From positions 509,501 to 573,500 of the forward strand of contig CAJNDS010002194.1 of NCBI GenBank assembly GCA_905221605.1: a stretch of 64,000 nucleotides of DNA. The letters are read 5' to 3'. The position numbers were made by a program, and so were the translations under genes. Origin of the DNA: Symbiodinium natans. Its lineage: Eukaryota > Sar > Dinophyceae > Suessiales > Symbiodiniaceae. Positions 11,308-22,326 of this stretch are shown in pieces. The notes under the pieces are model-generated. The model searched no databases. It worked only from the letters and a program-made list of their open reading frames with translations, and had not been told where the DNA came from. The first letter of the stretch is position 1, and every line of letters starts with the position of its first letter.

Positions 11308-13085
11308 TTGAGCCCAACATTTTAGGACCAGGGCTTGCGATCTGACTCTTTGGAGAAAAAAAATCGATTCCAAAATCTTAGGGACCAGGGCTTGCGATGT
11401 TACTCTTTGGAGCAAGAAATGAGCCCAAAATCTTAAAGACCGGGGCTTGCGATTTCACCTTTTGGAGCAAATACTGGGCCCAAAATCTTCGGGACCAGGG
11501 CTTGCAATTTGACTCCGTGGAGCACAAATCGACCCCGAAATCTTAGGGACCAGGGCTTGCGATTTGACTCTGTGGAGCACAAATCGACCCCGACAACTTA
11601 GGGACCAGGGCTTGCGATTTGACTCTTTGGAGCAAAAATCGACCCAAAAATCTAAGGGACCAGGGCTTGCGATTTTACTCTTTGGCGCAAAAACTGGCCC
11701 CCAAATCTTAGGGACCAGGGCTTGCGATGTCACTCTTTGGAGCAAAGTTGAACCCAAAGTCTTAGGGACCAGGGCTTGCGATTTGACTCTTTGGAGCAAA
11801 AACTGTGCCCAAAATCTTAGGGAGCAGGGTTTGCGATTTGACTCTTTGGAGCAAAAACTGGGCCCCAAATCTTAGGGGCCAGGGCTTGCGATTTGACTGT
11901 TTGGAGCAAAAACTGGGCCCAAAATCTTAGGGACCAGGGCTTGCGATGTTACTCTTTGGAGCAAAAACTGGGCCCCAAATCTTTTTGACCAGGGCTTGCG
12001 ATGTCACTCTTTGGAGCAAAAATTGAACCCAAAATCTTAGGGACCAGGACTTGCGATGTCACTCTTTGGAGCAAAAACTGGGCCCCAAATCTTAGGGACC
12101 AGGGCTTGCGATTTGACTCTTTGGAGCAAAAATTGAACCCAAAATCTTAGGGACCAGGGCTTGCGATGTCACTCTTCGGAGCAAAAACTGGGCCCAAGAT
12201 CTTAGGGACCAGGGCTTGCGATGTCGAATGCAAAATCTTAGGGACCAGGGCCTGCGATTTGACTCTTTGGAGCAAAAATTGAACCCAAAATCTTAGGGAC
12301 CAGGGCTTGCGATTGGACTCTTTGGAGGAAAAACTGGGCCCAAGATCTTAGGGACCAGGGCTTGCGATGTCACTCTTTGGAGCAAAAAATGAACCCAAAA
12401 TCTTAGGGACCAGGGCTTGCGATTTGACTCTTTGGAGCAAAAACTGGGCCCCAAATCTTAGGGACCAGGGCTTGCGATGTCACTCTTTGGAGCAAAAAAC
12501 GAACCCAAAATCTTAAGGACCAGGGCTTGCGATGTCACTCTTTGGAGCAAAAATTGAACCCAAAATCTTAGGGACCAGTACTTGCGATGTCACTCTTTGG
12601 AGCAAAAACTGGGCCCCAAATCTTAGGGACCAGGGCTTGCGATTTGACTCTTTGGAGCAAAAACTGGGCCCAAAATCTTAGGGACCCGGGCTTGCGATGT
12701 TACTCTTTGGAGCAAAAACTGGGCCCCAAATCTTAGGGACCAGGGCTTGCGATGTCACTCTTTGGAGCAAAAAATGAACCCAAAATCTTAGGGACCAGGG
12801 CTTGCGATTTGACTCTTTGGAGCAAAAACTGGGCCCAAGATCTTAGGGACCAGGGCTTGCGATGTCACTCTTTGGAGCAAAAAATGAACCCAAAATCTTA
12901 GGGACCAGGGCTTGCGATGTTACTCTTTGGAGCAAAAACTGGGCCCCAAATCTTAGGGACCAGGGCTTGCGATGTCACTCTTTGGAGCAAAAATTGAACC
13001 CAAAATCTTAGGGACCAGGGCTTGCGATGTCACTCTTTGGAGCAAAAACTGGGCCCCCAATCTTAGGGACCAGAGCTTGCGATAG
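11308..13085 (+). repeat. ~55-bp satellite, block 1
   Basis: Tandem array of a ~55-bp unit with the core GGGACCAGGGCTTGCGAT, then a variable TTGACT/GTCACT/GTTACT, then CTTTGGAGCAAAAA and either CTGGGCCC or TTGAACCC. The variants alternate in mixed order. Units start diverged at the left edge and become more uniform rightwards. The reverse-strand frames that repeat SQALVPKILG are read-through of the unit. Confidence 0.93.
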
Positions 13086-13767
13086 TACATCGGGTTTAGG
13101 GTTTAGAGTCGAGGGGTACACAAGGTGCTTGAAATTCGGGCGCAAGGGCGCAAGGGGGATCCCGGAAGCTCGGGAAGAAATGGGCAATTATGCCCAGGGT
13201 TTTTTGTATTCTGACGCTCAAGTACTGCTATTTGCCTAAGAGCCCCTCCCCAAAAATCATCGAAAGATACTAATCGCTAGATTGCCCTCATAAGGCAGAA
13301 GATTTTCGCTACTTTGAGGGGGCTCCTAAGCAATTGGTAGAATACGGGGGGTTATGAAATGGAGTTCTATAATTCGCAACTTTCGAGCTTTGGATGCCAG
13401 TGGAAGCAGGCACTTGGGGCTTCGGTTGAAGTCGCACACTTGGTAGCCCTGCAACCATATTATAGTAAGGGCACCCCTTTTCTGGGTTGGTTATTTTATA
13501 AGGGAACCCATAACCAAAAAAAGGGTAAAGGGTGCCACTGGGCTACCAAGCACAAGAGTAGCCTAGGAATGAGAAACCTACCTTTGGAGTAGACCCTGGA
13601 AAAAAAGTATATACCTTTTAGGTATAAGTAGCTATAATAGGAACTCAGACCCAAAAAAAGTATTAAAGTACAGTACTCCAAAACCCAGGAAAAGGGTTGC
13701 CCTCTTTGTTTCTAAAGGGGCGTATGGGTCTGGGGGACCCTAAACCCCCCCAAGACAGGGAACAGGG
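13086..13767. repeat. Unique insert in satellite, copy 1
   Basis: Non-satellite segment containing TTTAGGG words, a family G MITE (13,232-13,333) and a family A MITE (13,439-13,550). It recurs almost unchanged 2,327 bp downstream at 15,413-16,094. The frames inside it (for example 13,359-13,592) are duplicated with it and look like MITE read-through. Confidence 0.9.
13439..13550. mobile_element. Family A MITE, well preserved
   Basis: Ends CTTGGTAGCCCTG and CACTGGGCTACCAAG. Inner pairs GGGCACCCCTTTT/AAGGGTGCC and GGTTATTTTATAAGGG/CCATAACC. The second copy is at 15,766-15,877, carried by the segmental duplication and not an independent insertion. Confidence 0.8.
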
Positions 13768-15412
13768 CCGACTGTGGTCACTCTTTGGAGCAAAAATTGA
13801 ACCCAAAATCTTCGGGACCAGGGCTTGCGATTTGACTCTTCGGAGCAAAAACTGGGCCCCAAATCTTAGGGACCAGGGCTTGCGATGTTACTCTTTGGAG
13901 CAAAGATTGAACCCAAAATCTTAGGGACCAGGGCTTGCGAATTGACCCTTTGGAGCAAAAACTGGGCCCAAAATCTTAGGGACCAGGGCTTGCGATTTGA
14001 CTCTTTGGAGCAACTGGGCCCAAGATCTTAGGGACCAGGGCTTGCGATGTCACTCTTTTGGGCAACAAATGAGCCCAAAATCTTAGGGAGCAGGGCTTGC
14101 GATTTGACCCTTTGGAGCAAAAACTGTGCCCCAAATCTTAGGGACCAGGGCTTGCGGTTTGACTCTGTGGAGCAAAAATTGAACCCGAAATCTTCGGGAC
14201 CAGGGCTTGCGATTTGACTCTTCGGAGCAAGAAATGAGCCCAAAATCTTAAGGACCAGGGCTTGCTTTGGAGCAAAAAACTGAGTCCAAAATCTTAGGGA
14301 CCAGGGCTTGCGATGTTACTCTTTGGAGCAAAAACTGGGCCCCAAATCTTAGGGACCAGGGCTTGCGATGTCACTCTTTGGAGCAAAAATTGAACCCAAA
14401 ATCTTAGGGACCAGGACTTGCGATGTCACTCTTTGGAGCAAAACTGTGCCCCCAATCTTAGGGACCAGAGCTTGCGATGTCACTCTTTGGAGCAAAAATT
14501 GAACCCAAAATCTTAGGGACCAGGGCTTGCGATTTGACTCTTCGGAGCAAAAACTGGGCCCCAAATCTTAGGGACCAGGGCTTGCGATTTGACTCTTTGG
14601 AGCAAAAATTGAACCCAAAATCTTAGGGACCAGGGCTTGCGATTTGACTCTTCGGAGCAAAAACTGGGCCCAAGATCTTAGGGACCAGGGCTTGCGATGT
14701 CACTCTTGGGAGCAACAATGAATGCAAAATCTTAGGGACCAGGGCCTGCGATTTGACTCTTTGGAGCAAAAATTGAACCCAAAATCTTAGGGACCAGGGC
14801 TTGCGATGGACTCTTTGGAGCAAAAAACGAACCCAAAATCTTAGGGACCAGGGCTTGCGATGTCACTCTTTGGAGCAAAAATGAACCCAAAATCTTAGGG
14901 ACCAGGGCTTGCGATTTGACTCTTTGGAGCAAAAACTGGGCCCCAAATCTTAGGGACCAGGGCTTGCGATGTCACTCTTTGGAGCAAAAAATGAACCCAA
15001 AATCTTAGGGACCAGGGCTTGCGATGTTACTCTTTGGAGCAAAAACTGGGCCCCAAATCTTAGGGACCAGGGCTTGCGATGTCACTCTTTGGAGCAAAAA
15101 TTGAACCCAAAATCTTAGGGACCAGGACTTGCGATTTCACTCTTTGGAGCAAAAACTGGGCCCCAAATCTTAGGGACCAGGGCTTGCGATTTGACTCTTT
15201 GGAGCAAAAACTGGGCCCAAAATCTTAGGGACCAGGGCTTGCGATGTTACTCTTTGGAGCAAAAACTGGGCCCCAAATCTTAGGGACCAGGGCTTGCGAT
15301 GTCACTCTTTGGAGCAAAAATTGAACCCAAAATCTTAGGGACCAGGACTTGCGATGTCACTCTTTGGAGCAAAAACTGGGCCCCCAATCTTAGGGACCAG
15401 AGCTTGCGATAG
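13768..15412 (+). repeat. ~55-bp satellite, block 2
   Basis: Continuation of the satellite after the first insert. Some units have internal deletions (near 14,265 and 14,700). Block 2 plus the second insert form one 2,327-bp higher-order repeat with block 1's end plus the first insert. Confidence 0.92.
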
Positions 15413-16094
15413 TACATCGGGTTTAGGGTTTAGAGTCGAGGGGTACACAAGGTGCTTGAAATTCGGGCGCAAGGGCGCAAGGGGGATCCCGGAAGCTCGG
15501 GAAGAAATGGGCAATTATGCCCAGGGTTTTTTGTATTCTGACGCTCAAGTACTGCTATTTGCCTAAGAGCCCCTCCCCAAAAATCATCGAAAGATACTAA
15601 TCGCTAGATTGCCCTCATAAGGCAGAAGATTTTCGCTACTTTGAGGGGGCTCCTAAGCAATTGGTAGAATACGGGGGGTTATGAAATGGAGTTCTATAAT
15701 TCGCAACTTTCGAGCTTTGGATGCCAGTGGAAGCAGGCACTTGGGGCTTCGGTTGAAGTCGCACACTTGGTAGCCCTGCAACCATATTATAGTAAGGGCA
15801 CCCCTTTTCTGGGTTGGTTATTTTATAAGGGAACCCATAACCAAAAAAAGGGTAAAGGGTGCCACTGGGCTACCAAGCACAAGAGTAGCCTAGGAATGAG
15901 AAACCTACCTTTGGAGTAGACCCTGGAAAAAAAGTATATACCTTTTAGGTATAAGTAGCTATAATAGGAACTCAGACCCAAAAAAAGTATTAAAGTACAG
16001 TACTCCAAAACCCAGGAAAAGGGTTGCCCTCTTTGTTTCTAAAGGGGCGTATGGGTCTGGGGGACCCTAAACCCCCCCAAGACAGGGAACAGGG
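15413..16094. repeat. Unique insert in satellite, copy 2
   Basis: Near-identical to 13,086-13,767 (offset 2,327 bp), including its family G and family A MITEs. The homogeneity implies recent duplication or array-level gene conversion; collapsed or repeated assembly is a possible alternative. Confidence 0.9.
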
Positions 16095-16838
16095 CCGACT
16101 GTGGTCACTCTTTGGAGCAAAAATTGAACCCAAAATCTTAGGGACCAGGGCTTGCGATTTGACTCTTCGGAGCAAAAACTGGGCCCCAAATCTTAGGGAC
16201 CAGGGCTTGCGATGTTACTCTTTGGAGCAAAGATTGAACCCAAAATCTTAGGGACCAGGGCTTGCGATTTGACCCTTTGGAGCAAAAACTGGGCCCAAAA
16301 TCTTAGGGACCAGGGCTTGCGATTTGACTCTTTGGAGCAACTGGGCCCAAGATCTTAGGGACCAGGGCTTGCGATGTCACTCTTTTGGGCAAGAAATGAG
16401 CCCAAAATCTTAGGGAGCAGGGCTTGCGATTTGACCCTTTGGAGCAAAAACTGTGCCCCAAATCTTAGGGACCAGGGCTTGCGGTTTGACTCTGTGGAGC
16501 AAAAATTGAACCCGAAATCTTCGGGACCAGGGCTTGCGATTTGACTCTTCGGAGCAAGAAATGAGCCCAAAATCTTAAGGACCAGGGCTTGCTTTGGAGC
16601 AAAAAACTGAGTCCAAAATCTTAGGGACCAGGGCTTGCGATTTGACTCTTTGGAGCAAAAACTGGGCCCCAAATAATAGGGACCAGGGCTTGCGATGTTA
16701 CTCTTTGGGGCAAGAAATGAGCCCAAAATCTTAGGGACCAGGGCTTGCGATGTTACTCTTTGGGGCAAGAAATGAGCTCAAAATCTTAGGGACCAGGGCT
16801 TGCGATGTCACTTTTTGGAGCAAAAACTGTGCCCTAGT
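16095..16838 (+). repeat. ~55-bp satellite, block 3
   Basis: Its first ~560 bp match the start of block 2 at the same 2,327-bp offset, then diverge. The array ends abruptly at 16,838 inside a unit (AAACTGTGCCC), directly against the next repeat type. Confidence 0.92.
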
Positions 16839-17205
16839 ATTGGGGGGAGGAGGGCTCGTGATTTAGTATTGGGAGGAGGCCCGGGCTCGTAAATTAGTAT
16901 TGGGGGGAGGCCCGGCTCGTGATTTAGTATTGCGGGAGGCCCGGGCTCGTGATTTAGTATTGGGGGGAGGCCCGGGCTCGTGATTTAGTATTGGGGGGAG
17001 GCCCGGCCTCGTAATTTGGAGGCCCGGGCTCGTGATTTAGCCCGGGCTCGTGATTTAGTATTGGGGGGAGGCCCGGGCTCGTGATTTAGTATTGCGGGAA
17101 GGCCCGGGCTCGTAATTTAGTATTGGGGGGAGGCCCGGGCTCGTGATTTAGTATTGGGGGGAGGCCCGGGCTCGTGGTTTAGTATTGGGGGGAGGAGGAT
17201 GCCCC
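16839..17205 (+). repeat. ~32-bp GC-rich array, left arm
   Basis: About eleven units of TAGTATTGGGGGGAGG followed by CCCGGGCTCGTGATT, with two truncated units near 17,020. The same array appears in reverse complement at 19,284-19,572, together with the flanking GGGGGATTCC/CCCAGCCCCCACCCCCC sequence, so the two form the outer arms of a large inverted repeat. Confidence 0.9.
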
Positions 17206-17965
17206 AGCCCCCACCCCCCATTTGGAAATAAATGAATTACTTGAATTAATTGAAATAATTGAATTAATTCAATTAATTCAATTAATTGATTTATTTCCAA
17301 AGGGGAGGTGGAATTAATTTAATTAATTGAATTAATTCAATTATTTCAATTAATTCAAGTAATTCATTTATTTCCAAATGGGGGGGATTCCCCAGCCCCC
17401 ACCCCCCCCCTTTGGAAATAAATGAATTAATTGAATTAATTGAATTAATTGAATTAATTGAATTAATTGAATTAATTGAATGAATTGAATGAATTGAATT
17501 TCAATTAATTCAATTAATTCATTTATTTCCAAAGGGGAGGTGGAATTAATTGAATTAGTTGAATTAATTCAATTATTTCAATTAATTCAATTAATTCACT
17601 TATTTCCAAAGGGGGGGGAGGGGTGGGGGCTGGGGAATCCCCCCATTTGGAAATAATTGAATTAATTGAATTAATTGAATTAATTGAATTAATTGAATTA
17701 ATTGAATTAATTGAATTAATTGAATTAATTGAATTAATTGAATCAATTCAATTAATTCAATTAATTTCAATTAATTCAATTAATTCAATTAATTCCACCC
17801 CCCCCCCTTTGGAAATAAATGAATTAATTGAATTAATTGAATTAATTCAATTAATTCAATTAATTCAATTAATTCAATTACTTCAATTAATTCATTTATT
17901 TCCAAAGGGGGGGGGTGGGGGCTGGGGAATCCCCCCCATTTGGAAATGAATGAACTAATTGAACG
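17206..17965. repeat. GAATTAATT arrays in foldback units
   Basis: Several units of the form TTTGGAAATAAATGAATT, then n x 9-bp GAATTAATT, then the reverse complement ending in ATTTATTTCCAAA, separated by C/G-rich CCCCAGCCCCCACC blocks. Each unit can fold on itself. Repeating ELI/QLI frames here come from the 9-bp period. Confidence 0.9.
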
Positions 17966-18684
17966 AAATTATTTAAACTATCGCGGCTCGATTTGGCCAA
18001 ATTTTGACGGGCAGCCTGCGGGCAAAATTTGGCCAAATCGGGCTGCTCTTCGTATGCCATGAGAAATGCGCGGCTCGATTTGGCCAAATTTTGCCCGGAG
18101 GCTGCCCGGCAAAATTTGGCCAAATCGAGCCGCGCATTTCTCAGCGCGTACGACGAGCAGCCCGATTTGGCCAAATTTTGCCCGCAGACTTCCCGGCAAA
18201 ATTTGGCCAAACCGAGCCGCGATAGTTTAAATAATTTCGGGCCTCCAGAAAGGCGCGGCTCGATTTGGCCAGATTTTGCCGGGCAGTCTGCGGGCAAAAT
18301 TTGGCCAAATCGGGCTGCTCGTCGAACGCGATGAGAAATGCGCGGCTCGATTTGGCCAAATTTTGCCGGGCAGCCTCCGGGCAAAATTTGGCCAAATCGA
18401 GCCGCGCCTTTCTGAAGGCCCGAAATTTCTAAACTATCGCGGCTCGATTTGGCCAAATTTTGCCGGGCAGCTTCCGGGCAAAATTTGGCCAAATCGGGCT
18501 GCCCTTCGTATGCGATGAGAAATGCGTGGCTCGATTTGGCCAAATTTTGCCCGGAGGCTGCCCGGCAAAATTTGGCCAAATCGAGCCGCGATAGTTTAAA
18601 TAATTTCGGGCCTCCAGAAAGGCGCGGCTCGATTTGGCCAAATTTTGCCGGGCAGCCTCCGGGCAAAATTTGGCCAAATCGAGC
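17966..18684. repeat. Cluster of eight ~65-bp palindromes
   Basis: Each palindrome has arms CGGCTCGATTTGGCCAAATT and its complement around a TTGCCNGGCAGCCTNCCGG-like centre. Spacers (GCATTTCTCATCGC and AGTTTAAATAATTTCGGGCC types) themselves occur in both orientations. Open frames on both strands, up to 256 codons on the minus strand (17,896-18,666), follow from palindromy and are not counted as genes. Confidence 0.9.
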
Positions 18685-19283
18685 TGGGGGGGTGGGGTCT
18701 GGGGAATCCCCCCCATTTGGAAATAAATGAATTAATTGAATTAATTGAATTAATTGAATTAATTGAATTAATTAAATTAATTCAATTAATTCCACCCCCC
18801 CTTTGGAAATAAATGAATTAATTGAATTAATTGAATTAATTAATTGAATTAATTCAATTAATTCATTTATTTCCAAAGGGGGGGGAGGGGTGGGGGCTGG
18901 GGAATCCCCCCCATTTGGAAATAAATGAATTAATTGAATTAATCGAAATAATTCAACTAATTCAATTAATTCAATTAATTCATTTATTTCCAAAGGGGAG
19001 GTGGAATTAATTGAATTAATTGAATTAAATGAATTAATGGAATTAATTGAATTAATTCAATTAATTCAATTAATTCAATTAATTCATTTATTTCCAAAGG
19101 GGGGGTTCAATTAATTCAATTAATTCAATTAATTCAATTAATTCAATTAATTCAATTAATTCAATTAATTCCACCTCCCCTGTGGAAATAAATGAATTAA
19201 TTGAATTAATTGAATTAATTCAATTATTTCAATTAATTCAATTAATTCATTTATTTCCAAATGGGGGGTGGGGGCTGGGGAAT
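18685..19283. repeat. GAATTAATT foldback arrays, right side
   Basis: Same unit type as 17,206-17,965, with G-rich spacers carrying GGTGGGGGCTGGGGAATCC. One run at 19,107-19,170 is a pure TTCAATTAA array. Confidence 0.9.
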
Positions 19284-19572
19284 CCTCCTCCCCCCAATAC
19301 TAAACCACGAGCCCGGGCCTCCCCCCAATACTAAATCACGAGCCCGGGCCTCCCCCCAATACTAAATTACGAGCCCGGGCCTTCCCGCAATACTAAATCA
19401 CGAGCCCGGGCCTCCCCCCAATACTAAATCACGAGCCCGGGCTAAATCACGAGCCCGGCCTCCAAATTACGAGGCCGGGCCCCCCCAATACTAAATCACG
19501 AGCCCGGGCCTCCCCCCAATACTAAATCACGAGCCCGGGCCTCCCCGCAATACTAATTTACGAGCCCGGAAT
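19284..19572 (-). repeat. ~32-bp GC-rich array, right arm (inverted)
   Basis: Reverse-complement counterpart of 16,839-17,205, including truncated units near 19,440-19,480 that mirror those near 17,020. The mirrored truncations suggest the array was inverted and duplicated as a block. Confidence 0.9.
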
Positions 19573-20215
19573 GGTGCCCCCCCCCATTTGGAATTAATTG
19601 AATTAATTGAATTAATTGAATTAATTGAATTAATTGAATTAATTGAATTAATTGAATTAATTGAATTAATTGAATTAATTGAATTAATTGAATTAATTGA
19701 ATTAATTAAATTAATTCACCCCCCATTTGGAATTAATTGAATTAATTGAATTAATTCAATTAATTCCATTAATTCAATTAATTCCATCAATTCATTTAAT
19801 TCAATTAATTCCAAAAGGGGGGGGGGGTGAATTAATTCAATTAATTCAATTATTTCCAAATGGTGCCCCCCCGCCCCCCCCGCCCCCAGCCCCGAGCCCC
19901 CCACCCCCCCATTTGGAATTAATTGAATTAATTGAATTAATTGAATTAATTGAATTAATTGAATTAATTGAATTAATTGAATTAATTGAATTAACTGAAT
20001 TAATTGAATTAATTCAACTAATTCACCCCTCATTTGGAATTAATTGAATTAATTCAATTAATTCAATTAATTCCATTAATTCAATTAATTCCATTAATTC
20101 ATTTAATTCAATTAATTCCAAAAGGGAGGGTGAATTAATTGAATTTATTCAATTAATTCAATTAATTCAACCTCCCCAAGTGTAAATAAATGAATTAATT
20201 GAATTAATTGAATTA
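19573..20215. repeat. Outer GAATTAATT arrays
   Basis: Long GAATTAATT runs (19,590-19,710; 19,917-20,010) and mirrored TTCAATTAA runs, with flanks lacking the AAATAAATG word of the inner units (TTTGGAATTAATT instead). This indicates a second subfamily. Confidence 0.88.
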
Positions 20216-20359
20216 AATTCTGTCTTGGCAACCCTACAGAACCTAAAATAGGGTCTATTTGGAAGTTGTCTCTTGTAAATAAGTATACGTTTTGGGGCCT
20301 GATTTCCTCTTCAAAACACGAGTCTCAGCTTCCAAATAGACCCTATTTAAGCTGCACAC

Positions 20360-20418
20360 GGGGGGGGGGGGGGGGGGAGGGGGGAGGGGGGGGGGAGGGG
20401 GGGGGGGTGGGGGGCGCC
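20360..20418 (+). repeat. G-rich tract
   Basis: About 59 nt of G runs broken by single A or T. It is embedded between two copies of a GTCTATTTGGAAG/CTTCCAAATAGACCC inverted word pair (20,251 and 20,329); the same GTCTATTTGGAAG word follows the G tract at 8,497-8,603. Confidence 0.85.
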
Positions 20419-20463
20419 CAAGTTAATATTGAGGTACATGGAGCGTAGGGTATATTGTTTGGG

Positions 20464-20565
20464 ATGGAGCGTGCGGGGAGGATGAAGGCTCTTGAGTTTG
20501 CAGTAGACAGAACGAACTTTGAAAATGTGGAGTTGAAATCTAATCCGAATCCCATTAAAGCTTAA
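20464..20565 (+). CDS. Candidate terminal exon or small ORF
   Basis: The frame ATG...TAA reads MERAGRMKALEFAVDRTN and continues to a stop at 20,563 (33 codons). The composition is strongly protein-like. An upstream TAG in frame at the GCGTAG site means it either starts here or begins at an acceptor. No family is recognised. Confidence 0.42.
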   Translation: MERAGRMKALEFAVDRTNFENVELKSNPNPIKA

Positions 20566-20888
20566 ACCTAGTACAGCAGCCCTAGAACCCTAAACCTTTA
20601 CCGTGCTTGTTTGACATGCTTGTGGCTCCTCCCCCTCTCCGAGACCTCACACCTGGCGTTTCATACTTGAGCATTCAACCAGAGAAGGCGTGTGTGAAAG
20701 AAGAGGCTGAGATAGAAAGAAGGGGTGTTGAGGGTTAAGGGATTTGAAATTCTGGGGAAGCTTTGAACCCTAAACCCTAAACGCTTCGAGGCATCCTCTC
20801 CACCTCAAAACCTAAATCCAACACCCCAAACCTCAAACCTCAACCCCTAAACCCCCAAACCCATCCCTTCCGCTTTGACCCCCGAGCA

Positions 20889-21515
20889 ATGGAGAACACG
20901 TACAACGCATTGCACGATCTTTACGATAGAGTACAAAGTTCTGCCAACTATAGTATTTCCATCGCAGAAGTTGTAGTTGTTAACGTCTCATGAGCAGGAG
21001 CAGTACCAATAAGAATCATCACCATATTCTTCTTCAGAAAGTGTGTGGCTTTTCATGAATTTGGTTTTGCTTTCTGCCGGGGGTGTGGGGGGGAGTGCGG
21101 GGGGAGGGACTGGTGCGGCCAAAAAGGGGCGGAGCGACATCACCCTAAACCCTAAAGATCTTCATATGTCATCCTGGCGACTCCTCTTCAATGCTGTGGC
21201 CATGTTTCGTAAACCGCTTGCCACTTGACAGCAGAGCAGGCAGTCTTTGAAACGTCGCAGCTTACACAGCGACTGGAGGACCCTTGCGGCTGCCAAATAC
21301 AGCTAATGCGCGATACTGGGCTCTTGTTGCAAGGAGGTTGCAGAAACACAACGTAGTAAGTCTACTATATCCTTTACGATCAGTTCCTTAACAGGATGTT
21401 GGGATCCAGTTTTGTGAGGCACACTAGGGAACTAGGGTACTGCTTCAGACAGATGGCATACATGGGGAAACCTAGTTGGCGGATGATTTACATCAAGGGC
21501 CCTGTTTCGTCCTAA
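20889..21515 (+). CDS. Candidate complete four-exon gene, 113 aa, unknown function
   Basis: Exons 20,889-20,937, 21,158-21,208, 21,232-21,352 and 21,395-21,515 join in phase (total 342 nt, 113 codons plus stop). The protein starts MENTYNALHDLYDRVQ, continues LHMSSWRLLFNAVAMF, QLTQRLEDPCGCQIQLMRD, SSFVRHTRELGYCFRQMAY, and ends IYIKGPVSS before TAA. The introns are 220, 23 and 42 nt with GT...AG ends (GTTCTG, GTAAAC, GTAGTAAG donors; AAAG, GACAG, AACAG acceptors). The 23-nt intron is unusually short. The first intron carries CCCTAAA words and a G-rich patch. I recognise no domain; three phase matches in a row and a clean stop are the support. Start choice rests on the first in-frame ATG. Confidence 0.5.
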
Positions 21516-21711
21516 CTAAACTGTAAGGAGTATACTTTGACTAAGCCACATGTAGATCAACCCTTTCTTCTAACACATTGTCCACCCCCCTGCCCCCCCG
21601 GCCCCCACAACCAACCCCAAAACCTGCCCCTAAACCCTGATCCCTAAACCCTCCTGAGCCCTAAACCCGAAACCTGAAACCCTAAACCCTGAACCCCTAA
21701 AGCCTCCTGAG

Positions 21712-22018
21712 CCCATGTGTGTCACGAGAGGATGCAATTCTCGCAGCTGCAGATGCCGGCCTCAACGAGGAGGAGCCGCCACAGGGTTTGGTTTTTAGGG
21801 TTTAGGGTTTAGGGTTTATAGGGTTTAGGGTTTAGGGTTTAGGTTTCAGGGTATGTGCCAATCTCTTTCTCGCAACGGCATTGCGCCCAGGATGTGCGTT
21901 TGGGGTTTACTGTTGCGGTATCCCTTTTCTCCATGTTTCGAACCTTAAGGCTTGAATCCCTTAAAGGGGCACGTGGAACCTTAGTTAGTGGAAAAGATTC
22001 CCCGTTTCAAGTTGCGAG
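21712..22018 (+). CDS. Candidate two-exon segment spliced across a TTTAGGG intron
   Basis: Exon 21,712-21,785 reads PCVSREDAILAAADAGLNEE and ends one base into a codon. Exon 21,850-22,018 begins two bases into a codon and reads YVPISFSQRHCAQDVRLGF, then SLKGARGTLVSGKDSPFQVA. The 64-nt intron between them is almost pure TTTAGGG (starts GTTTGG, ends TTTCAG). A GTTTAGGG donor follows the second exon. A terminal island at about 22,103-22,167 (HKMNDGTKSTVMESKRLSL then TAA) may belong to the same gene, but the joining phase is uncertain. Confidence 0.45.
21786..21849 (+). other. Candidate intron made of TTTAGGG repeats (64 nt)
   Basis: Starts GTTTGG, ends TTTCAG and contains about seven TTTAGGG units with one TA insertion. 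It joins two open islands in matching phase. Confidence 0.45.
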
Positions 22019-22299
22019 GTTTAGGGTTTGGGGTCACTCTAGGTAGAGTTAAGGGTTCTGTCGTGGTTAAGGTTTGTGTTGGCTTGGTTCTTGGCCTAGT
22101 AGGCAAGCATAAGATGAACGACGGCACGAAAAGCACGGTCATGGAAAGCAAACGCTTGAGCCTCTAATATCCCGTAATTATGCTCTAACTACAGCACAAC
22201 AGCTCCCTGTATGGATCAACTATTCGCTAGTATACCCGCCAATCAGCCGAGCCCAAAAACTCCAAGGAAACTCTAGACTCTAGACCCTAGAAAAAACAT

Positions 22300-22326
22300 G
22301 GCGCGGGGGGGGGGGGGGGGGGGGGG
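22300..22326 (+). repeat. Poly-G run
   Basis: About 22 G in a row. The downstream island (22,330-22,500) is open in two frames (SGCPPVLIGGAVAGICAAGG is one) and may contain an exon. Confidence 0.8.

Noticed and set aside
11209-16768. Frames repeating SQALVPKILG or ACDLTLWSK
   Set aside because: Unit length ~55 bp gives long chance frames through a satellite; variants break frame freely with no sign of selection.
11308-16838. CRISPR-like array
   Set aside because: Repeats are contiguous with no unique spacers, and the sequence is eukaryotic in character.
17896-18666. 256-codon minus-strand frame, the longest in the window
   Set aside because: It lies over eight palindromes, so both strands are open and repeat the same peptide (QNLAKSS); the length follows from the repeat.
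17623-20047. Frames repeating ELI/QLI (for example 17,623-17,949, 19,716-20,033, 19,727-20,047)
   Set aside because: They are translations of the 9-bp GAATTAATT array; both strands give the same pattern and no other coding feature exists.
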